Part shown: positions 59,177 through 64,000 of the stretch, one piece after another | Layout of the letters: every line of letters starts with the position of its first letter | Position numbering within the stretch: the stretch's first letter is position 1 | From: Parapusillimonas granuli | GTDB lineage: Bacteria > Pseudomonadota > Gammaproteobacteria > Burkholderiales > Burkholderiaceae_B | NCBI RefSeq assembly: GCF_013416525.1 | Contig: NZ_JACCEM010000008.1 | Span: 124,001-188,000 of the forward strand | Length of the DNA stretch: 64,000 bases | Direction of reading: 5' to 3' | Notes under the pieces: model-generated | The model's input: only the letters and a program-made list of their open reading frames with translations | Told to the model about the DNA's origin: nothing | Database searches by the model: none | Program-made: the position numbers and the translations under genes

Positions 59177-60132
59177 TCGGCCGCGGGCGCCGCGGCCCAC
59201 GGGCGTTCCGGGCGCACGCCGATGTGGCGCTGCTTGCGCCGGCGCGCGAGTTCGACCTGCTTCTGGCGTTCGCGAAAACGCCGTAACTGGTCTTCGGTGT
59301 GCGTGCCGTGGCAATGCGGGCAGCTGATGCCTTCCTCGTAGAGTTCCGATGCCTTGTCCGCCGCCGAAAGCGGCAGCCGGCATGCGCGGCAGAATTCGTA
59401 GTCGCCGGGCTCCAGGCCGTGACCCACGGAAACCCGCTCGTCGAATACGAAGCATTGTCCGTCCCACAGGCTGTCTTCGGGCCCAACGGTTTCCAGGTAT
59501 TTGAGTATGCCGCCTTCCAGGTGATAGACATGCTCGAACCCTTGCGAGCGCAGGTAGGCGGTCGATTTCTCGCAACGGATTCCGCCGGTGCAGAACATGG
59601 CGACCTTGGCGTCCTTGTTCAGGATCCCGCCTTCGGCCGACTGCCGGCGCACCCATTCGGGAAATTCGGTGAAGCTGGACGTCCGCGGATTGACGGCGCG
59701 CTTGAACGTGCCGATGGAAACTTCATAGTCGTTGCGGCAGTCCACCACGATGACGTCGGGGTCGGCAATGAGCTCGTTCCATTCGTCCGGCTTGACGTAG
59801 GTGCCCGCCATGGTGCGCGCGTGCACATTGGGCACGCCCATGGTGACGATTTCGCGTTTCAGCTTCACCTTCATGCGATAGAAAGGCATGCGCTCGGCCC
59901 ACGATTCCTTGTGTTCCAGGCCGGCCAGGCGGGGATTCCCGCGCAAGCGGCCGAGCACGGCCCGGATGCCGTCCTCGGGGCCGGCGATCGTGCCGTTGAT
60001 GCCCTCTTCGGCCAGCAGCAGCGTGCCCTTCACGCCCTGGGCCTCGCAGAAGTCGAACAGAGGCTTCTGCAGCTCGCGGAAATCGGCGAGCTCCACGAAT
60101 TTGTACAGTGCTGCGATCAGAAAATTGGCCAT
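59167..60132 (-). CDS. trhO: tRNA uridine(34) hydroxylase (rhodanese-domain)
   Basis: 321 residues from the ATG at 60132 ([12 protein letters not shown]), a family-typical N-terminus; a longer frame upstream is not needed. TrhO (YceA) makes 5-hydroxyuridine at tRNA position 34, independent of prephenate. Seen: acylphosphatase-like N-domain with [19 protein letters not shown], a rhodanese domain with catalytic Cys181 in [13 protein letters not shown], and a C-terminal zinc-like Cys cluster ([17 protein letters not shown]). Divergent from the I78-type lipoprotein gene. Confidence 0.95.
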   Translation of the reverse strand: MANFLIAALYKFVELADFRELQKPLFDFCEAQGVKGTLLLAEEGINGTIAGPEDGIRAVLGRLRGNPRLAGLEHKESWAERMPFYRMKVKLKREIVTMGVPNVHARTMAGTYVKPDEWNELIADPDVIVVDCRNDYEVSIGTFKRAVNPRTSSFTEFPEWVRRQSAEGGILNKDAKVAMFCTGGIRCEKSTAYLRSQGFEHVYHLEGGILKYLETVGPEDSLWDGQCFVFDERVSVGHGLEPGDYEFCRACRLPLSAADKASELYEEGISCPHCHGTHTEDQLRRFRERQKQVELARRRKQRHIGVRPERPWAAAPAAEQG

Positions 60133-60180
60133 GGCGCGGAATGAAAATGGTATGAGTCCTTTGGGCGCCATTTTACCGTT

Positions 60181-60197
60181 AACGCCGCGGCGGCGTT
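60181..60197. promoter_or_regulatory. 17-bp GC palindrome inside a promoter spacer
   Basis: AACGCCGC-G-GCGGCGTT, perfect 8-bp arms. It lies between a weak -35 (TTAACG, 60179) and -10 TATGAT (60203-60208) of the gene starting at 60239, so a bound protein or DNA distortion could control it. Confidence 0.4.
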
Positions 60198-60238
60198 TCC
60201 AGTATGATGAAGAACCCTCATGCAGCAAGGAAACGCAT

Positions 60239-60577
60239 ATGACCCGGACACTGATACTACCGGCCGTCCTGGCGCTTGCAGGGCTGGGCGCCTGCGCCGG
60301 CGGCACAGGCGGCGACGCAGCCCGGACGAGCGCCTGGTCCAGCGCGCCGGCCACCGCCGAAGCCAACGACACACAGGTCTGCAACGACGAACTCGCGCAG
60401 TCCGCCATCGGCAAGAAGGCCGATGCGGCCCTTATCGAAGACTACCGCAAGCGCAGCCATTCCAAGACCGCGCGGGCGCTTCGGCCGCGCAGCGTCATGA
60501 CCATGGAATACAACCCCCAGCGCCTCAACTTGCGGGTCGATGACAACGACATCGTCATGAGCGTCAACTGCGGCTGA
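60239..60577 (+). CDS. I78-family peptidase inhibitor-like lipoprotein
   Basis: 112 residues from the ATG at 60239 with AAGGAAA upstream. Lipoprotein signal [19 protein letters not shown]: the Cys in GLGAC-AGG fits a lipobox. Mature part has the I78 inhibitor pattern: [51 protein letters not shown] with the conserved Cys pair. Family members inhibit serine proteases; this may protect envelope proteins. It precedes the YdjM-like gene by 12 bases. Confidence 0.85.
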   Translation: MTRTLILPAVLALAGLGACAGGTGGDAARTSAWSSAPATAEANDTQVCNDELAQSAIGKKADAALIEDYRKRSHSKTARALRPRSVMTMEYNPQRLNLRVDDNDIVMSVNCG

Positions 60578-60589
60578 TCTCGACCGCAT

Positions 60590-61654
60590 ATGGATTCACT
60601 CACCCAGGCCGTGCTTGGCGCCGGCATACAGGGCGCCATGCTCGGCCGCTTCCAGGGCCGCAAGGCCTTGCTGGCCGGCGCCGCCCTGGCGACCCTCCCC
60701 GATCTGGACGTCCTGATCGACTACGGGGACCCGGTCTCCGGCATGATCAACCACCGCGGCTTTTCCCATTCCCTGTTCGTCCTGACCTTGCTGGCGGGGG
60801 CGCTGGCCTGGGCCATGCGCCGATGGCGCCCCTCGCCCCTGTACGGCCCGGGCCGGCTGTTCCTGACGCTATGGCTGGTGCTGATCACGCACCCGCTGCT
60901 CGACGCCTTCACCAGCTACGGCACGCAGCTGTGGTGGCCGCTCCGGCCGACCCCCACCGCCTGGTCCAGCGTGTTCATCATCGACCCTTTCTTTACCGTG
61001 CCGCTGCTGCTGGTCGTGCTGGTCGGCCTGGTGGTGGGCAAGCACTGGCGCATGCAGCCGGCTTTTTGCTGGGCGCTGGCCTGGTGCGCCGCCTATCTTG
61101 CCATGTCGGTCGGCGCCAAAGCCGTGATAGAGGCCCGCGTGCGGCGCCAGCTGGAGGCGGAAGGCAAGGCCGTCGCGGCGCTGTTCTCGACGCCGCAGCC
61201 CTTCAGCATCTTGCTGTGGCGCGTGCTGGCCCGGACGGACGGCGACCGCTACATAGAGACCATCGCCGGCCTGGCGGACGGCGCGCCGGGTGAAAGCCTG
61301 GAAGCGCCCTTGAACAGCGGCCTGGCCGGCGCGGTCGGCGACACGCCGCAATTGCGCGGCCTGCGCTGGTTCACCGGCGACTGGCTGCGCTACGACGCGA
61401 TCGGCAACCAGCTGGTGGTCAGCGACCTGCGCATGGGCCTGGGGACGGGTTATTACAGCTTCCGCTTCCTGGTCGCCCGGCGCAACGGGGAAGGCGCTCC
61501 GTGGACGGCCGTCACGCCGGCCTATTGGCACCGCGAACGCGGCCTGGAAGAATTCCCCGCCGTCATGCGGCGCATTCTCCGGCCGGATCCTCCCCTGCCG
61601 CTGCACGACTGGGAAGCGCTGATGACACTGCAGCGCGGCATGTCGGCACGCTAA
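60590..61654 (+). CDS. membrane-bound YdjM-like (DUF457) predicted metal-dependent hydrolase
   Basis: 354 residues. N-terminus MDSLTQAVLGAGIQGAMLGR is the signature of the YdjM/DUF457 family. Predicted metal ligands: Asp in LPDLDVLIDYGDPV, His in NHRGFSHSLFVL, and His/Asp in ITHPLLDAFTSYGTQL. Four or five hydrophobic segments follow within residues 60-180, then a soluble C-terminal half. Homologues are inner-membrane, LexA-regulated in enterics; the reaction is unknown. Confidence 0.88.
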   Translation: MDSLTQAVLGAGIQGAMLGRFQGRKALLAGAALATLPDLDVLIDYGDPVSGMINHRGFSHSLFVLTLLAGALAWAMRRWRPSPLYGPGRLFLTLWLVLITHPLLDAFTSYGTQLWWPLRPTPTAWSSVFIIDPFFTVPLLLVVLVGLVVGKHWRMQPAFCWALAWCAAYLAMSVGAKAVIEARVRRQLEAEGKAVAALFSTPQPFSILLWRVLARTDGDRYIETIAGLADGAPGESLEAPLNSGLAGAVGDTPQLRGLRWFTGDWLRYDAIGNQLVVSDLRMGLGTGYYSFRFLVARRNGEGAPWTAVTPAYWHRERGLEEFPAVMRRILRPDPPLPLHDWEALMTLQRGMSAR

Positions 61655-61712
61655 TTGCACGCCATTGGCCGCGGCGGCCATTTCACCGCCGCGCATTCAA
61701 TGGAGAGCCGCA

Positions 61713-62198
61713 ATGAACAAATCCCGAATCCCGGCCGCGCAAAAAGAAGTCCTCTCGCTCCTTCTGGACGACCACAAGCGGGCGAAACAGCTGTTCAAGG
61801 ACTTCGAGTCGCAGCAGGACGACGCCGCCAAAGAAGACATCGCCCATACCGTCTGTATGGAGCTCCAGATCCACACCGAGCTGGAGGAACGGCATTTCTA
61901 CCCGTTCCTGCGCCGGCAGGATCCGGAGGCATTCGGCGATCTGCTGGACGAGGCCAAGGTCGAGCACGACAGCGCCAAATCGCTGATCGGGCAGATACTG
62001 TCGATGAAACCCGGCGACGACCTGTACGACGCCAAGGTCATCGTCCTGGGCGAATACGTGTCGCACCACGTCAAGGAAGAGGAGGAAGAACTCTTTCCCC
62101 AGATCATTTCGAAGAAGATCGACCTGAGGGAAATGCTGGATCCGATGATGGAGACCAAGGAACGCATGCAAGGACAGCTCGCCCCCGCCACGGCATGA
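61713..62198 (+). CDS. hemerythrin-domain protein
   Basis: 161 residues from the ATG at 61713, GGAGAG upstream. Hemerythrin-type diiron ligands: His in LLLDDHKRAKQLF, HTELEERHFYPFLRR, HDSAKSLIGQIL and HHVKEEEEELFPQI. Such proteins sense or store O2/NO or buffer iron. It stands alone between the membrane protein and glycosyltransferase genes. Confidence 0.88.
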   Translation: MNKSRIPAAQKEVLSLLLDDHKRAKQLFKDFESQQDDAAKEDIAHTVCMELQIHTELEERHFYPFLRRQDPEAFGDLLDEAKVEHDSAKSLIGQILSMKPGDDLYDAKVIVLGEYVSHHVKEEEEELFPQIISKKIDLREMLDPMMETKERMQGQLAPATA

Positions 62199-62279
62199 GC
62201 CGGTTCGGCGCCCGTGGGCACGCAACTTGCGAAGACGGGTCACTCGGCCTCTGCCGCATTTCTTTTTGGGAGATCAACA

Positions 62280-63569
62280 ATGCGAAGAATCGCGATCGTC
62301 AGCGAGCATGCGTCGCCTCTGGCGCAACTGGGGGGAATAGACAGCGGGGGCCAGAACGTCTATGTCGCCAACGTGGCAAGACAGCTGTCGCGCCACGGGT
62401 ATTGCGTGGACGTGTTCACCCGGCTCGACAACCCCTATCTCCCGAACGAAATGGATTGGGACGACAACGTCCGCATCATCCACGTGCCCGCCGGACCGGC
62501 GCGCCAGCTGCCGAAGGAGTCCCTGCTTCCATACATGGACGACTTCGGCGCCTACCTGCTGGACTACATCCGCGAGAACGCCCCGCAATACGATGTCATC
62601 CATGCCAATTTCTTCATGTCCGCCATGGCCGCCCTGCCGGTCGCGCGGCACACCGGCACCCCTCTGGCGGTGACCTTCCATGCCCTGGGCAAGGTCCGGC
62701 GCATGCACCAGGCCTCGGCCGATCTTTTTCCCGACAGCCGCTTCCGCATCGAGGAGGACATCGTCCGCGATGCGGACTGCCTCATCGCGGAATGCCCGCA
62801 GGACCGCCAGGATCTCATCGCGCTCTACGATGCCGACCCGGCCCGCATCCGCATGGTTCCTTGCGGCTATGACCCGGACGAGCTCCAGACGCTGGATCAG
62901 CGGCAGGCGCGCCGGCTGCTGGGCTGGGACGACGGCGTCTTCCACATGTTGCAGCTGGGCAGAATGGTGCCCCGCAAAGGCGTGGACAACGTCATCCGCG
63001 CCTTGGGCCGCCTGCGGCACAAGCACGGCATCGACGCTCGCCTGTGCGTGGTGGGCGGCAGGACGGGGAACGGCGTCGAAGGCGATGCGCCCGAGCTGAA
63101 TCGGCTGGCCGACATCGCGCGGCAGGAAAAAGTTGCTGACCATGTTGAATTTACCGGAAGCCGCAGCCGCAACGTGCTCAACCGCTATTACAGCGCCGCC
63201 GACGTGTTCGTGACCACGCCTTGGTACGAGCCCTTCGGCATCACGCCGATCGAAGCCATGGCTTGCAGCCGGCCCGTGATAGGGTCCGACACCGGCGGCA
63301 TACGCTATACGGTCGTGCATGGCCGCACAGGCTTCCTGGTGCCGCCCAAGGATCCGGACGCCCTGGCGGCGCGCCTGGCCACGCTGGCGCAGGACCACGG
63401 GCTGGCCGTGAAGATGGGGCTTGCGGGCGCCAGGCGCGCGCAGGAAATGTTCACCTGGAGCCGCGTGGCGCTGCAGCTGGCCGACGTCTTCGAGGAACTG
63501 GGCCACGAGCGCGAGACCGCGCAAGGCTGGAGCCGGCCGGCCGTCGAAAGCCTGCATCTCGCTTCTTGA
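62280..63569 (+). CDS. glycosyltransferase family 4 (sucrose-phosphate synthase-like)
   Basis: 429 residues from the ATG at 62280, GGGAG upstream. GT-B retaining enzyme: N-domain glycine loop GGIDSGGQNVYVANVARQL (as in SPS/MshA-type enzymes), PYDVIHANFFMSAM-like donor region, C-domain LGRMVPRKGVDNVIRALGRL, SAADVFVTTPWYEPFGITPI with the catalytic EPFGIT E-x7-E pattern. Donor and acceptor unknown. It is followed after 24 bases by a second glycosyltransferase, suggesting a polysaccharide or glycolipid locus that continues to the right. Confidence 0.92.
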   Translation: MRRIAIVSEHASPLAQLGGIDSGGQNVYVANVARQLSRHGYCVDVFTRLDNPYLPNEMDWDDNVRIIHVPAGPARQLPKESLLPYMDDFGAYLLDYIRENAPQYDVIHANFFMSAMAALPVARHTGTPLAVTFHALGKVRRMHQASADLFPDSRFRIEEDIVRDADCLIAECPQDRQDLIALYDADPARIRMVPCGYDPDELQTLDQRQARRLLGWDDGVFHMLQLGRMVPRKGVDNVIRALGRLRHKHGIDARLCVVGGRTGNGVEGDAPELNRLADIARQEKVADHVEFTGSRSRNVLNRYYSAADVFVTTPWYEPFGITPIEAMACSRPVIGSDTGGIRYTVVHGRTGFLVPPKDPDALAARLATLAQDHGLAVKMGLAGARRAQEMFTWSRVALQLADVFEELGHERETAQGWSRPAVESLHLAS

Positions 63570-63593
63570 CCCTCGCACGGACGCCGCCATCCC

Positions 63594-64000
63594 ATGAATG
63601 CCGATCGCTCTTTGCAAGTGTCGGTCGTCGTGCCGACGTATCAGCGCCCGGATCTGCTCGAACGCTGCCTCGCGGCACTCCGCCGCCAGACGCTGCCCCA
63701 CGATGCCTATGAGATCATCGTGTGCGACGACGGACCCAGCGCGGCCGCCCGGCGCGTCGTCGGCCAGGCGCGCGGGCCGCGGGACGCCGGCGCTCCGATC
63801 CGGTATCTGGAAGTCCGCGACACGCAGGGGCCGGCCGGCGCCCGCAACCAGGGATGGCGGGCCGCCCGGGCCCCGGTCATCGCGTTCACCGATGACGACA
63901 CGGTCCCCGACCCCGGCTGGCTGCGCGCCGGCCTGGCCGCGATGGCGCCGGACGTGCACGCCGCCACCGGCCGCCTCGTCATGCCGCTGCCGCCGGAGCC
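63594..64000 (+). CDS. glycosyltransferase family 2, 3' part missing
   Basis: Open frame from the ATG at 63594 to the window end (135 full codons), not closed by a stop. N-terminus MNADRSLQVSVVVPTYQRPD is the GT2 (GT-A) start, followed by IIVCDDGPSAAARRV (nucleotide-binding Asp), GPAGARNQGWRAARAPVIAF and the metal-binding TDDDTVPDPGWL (DxD). Likely transfers a sugar from a nucleotide donor; partner of the GT4 enzyme upstream. Confidence 0.9.
   Translation, partial: MNADRSLQVSVVVPTYQRPDLLERCLAALRRQTLPHDAYEIIVCDDGPSAAARRVVGQARGPRDAGAPIRYLEVRDTQGPAGARNQGWRAARAPVIAFTDDDTVPDPGWLRAGLAAMAPDVHAATGRLVMPLPPE

Noticed and set aside
1-64000. CRISPR array, insertion sequence, prophage or toxin-antitoxin genes
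   Set aside because: No regularly spaced repeats, transposase, integrase or phage structural genes were seen; the transposase-like HTH at 28864 is part of a TetR protein.

Overview
The window is GC-rich chromosomal DNA that looks like a betaproteobacterium of the order Burkholderiales, most likely family Alcaligenaceae (Bordetella/Achromobacter/Pusillimonas relatives). Reasons: four orphan Bug-type (TctC-like) periplasmic receptors paired with LysR regulators, several amidases and Liv-type ABC transporters, and a housekeeping run dnaQ / rnhA / methyltransferase / gloB / mltD / fabI typical of that group. The genus cannot be fixed from sequence alone.

Layout. 0-1 kb: 5' part of a peptide-type ABC binding protein, cut by the window edge. 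1.4-9.1 kb: an aromatic ortho-cleavage cluster (two LysR regulators, two Bug receptors, maleylacetate reductase, muconolactone isomerase, enol-lactonase, muconate cycloisomerase) converging on 3-oxoadipate. It has no ring-cleavage dioxygenase. Two perfect ATAC-N7-GTAT boxes (CatM/BenM type) lie in front of the LysR/Bug genes and in front of catB. 9.2-10.9 kb: small proteins (PAS, GFA, secreted, disordered). 11.2-17.2 kb: Bug receptor, LysR, acyl-CoA synthetase, an amidohydrolase-fold protein lacking metal ligands, and an amidase. 17.2-19.4 kb: a three-gene 2-oxoglutarate/Fe(II) oxygenase operon with AlkB in the middle; one outer paralogue has lost its iron-binding Asp. 19.5-26.2 kb: two amidases, a D-2-hydroxyacid dehydrogenase, a ferritin-like protein, Bug and LysR. 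26.1-28.3 kb: selD-selU for tRNA selenouridine. 28.3-28.7 kb: a frameshifted DEAD-box helicase (dbpA-like) relic.

28.7-41.7 kb is a visibly AT-richer block that ends at the 3' end of a tRNA-Val(CAC) gene and looks acquired. It encodes an HTH-TetR fusion regulator, a CaiB/racemase-family protein, a complete Liv ABC transporter with a fused LivH-LivM permease, thioesterase, acyl-CoA dehydrogenase, acyl-CoA ligase, a close relative of enamidase (the cyclic enamide hydrolase of nicotinate fermentation), and two tandem proteins of the uncharacterised 'amino acid synthesis' family PF06684/DUF1185. Together they read as an uptake-plus-degradation module for an unidentified N-containing cyclic acid: the best candidate for an undescribed system here.

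41.9-49.0 kb: a GntR/FadR regulator with a perfect operator-like palindrome, an amidase and a second, unfused Liv transporter. 49.0-64 kb: dnaQ, an RND efflux pair, rnhA, a SAM methyltransferase, gloB, mltD, fabI, GST, tRNA uridine hydroxylase trhO, an I78-type inhibitor lipoprotein, a YdjM-like membrane protein, a hemerythrin and two glycosyltransferases, the last cut by the window edge. A short dispersed repeat occurs three times (17.9, 25.1, 59.1 kb). Assignments come from reading translations and recalled family motifs; no database search was run.
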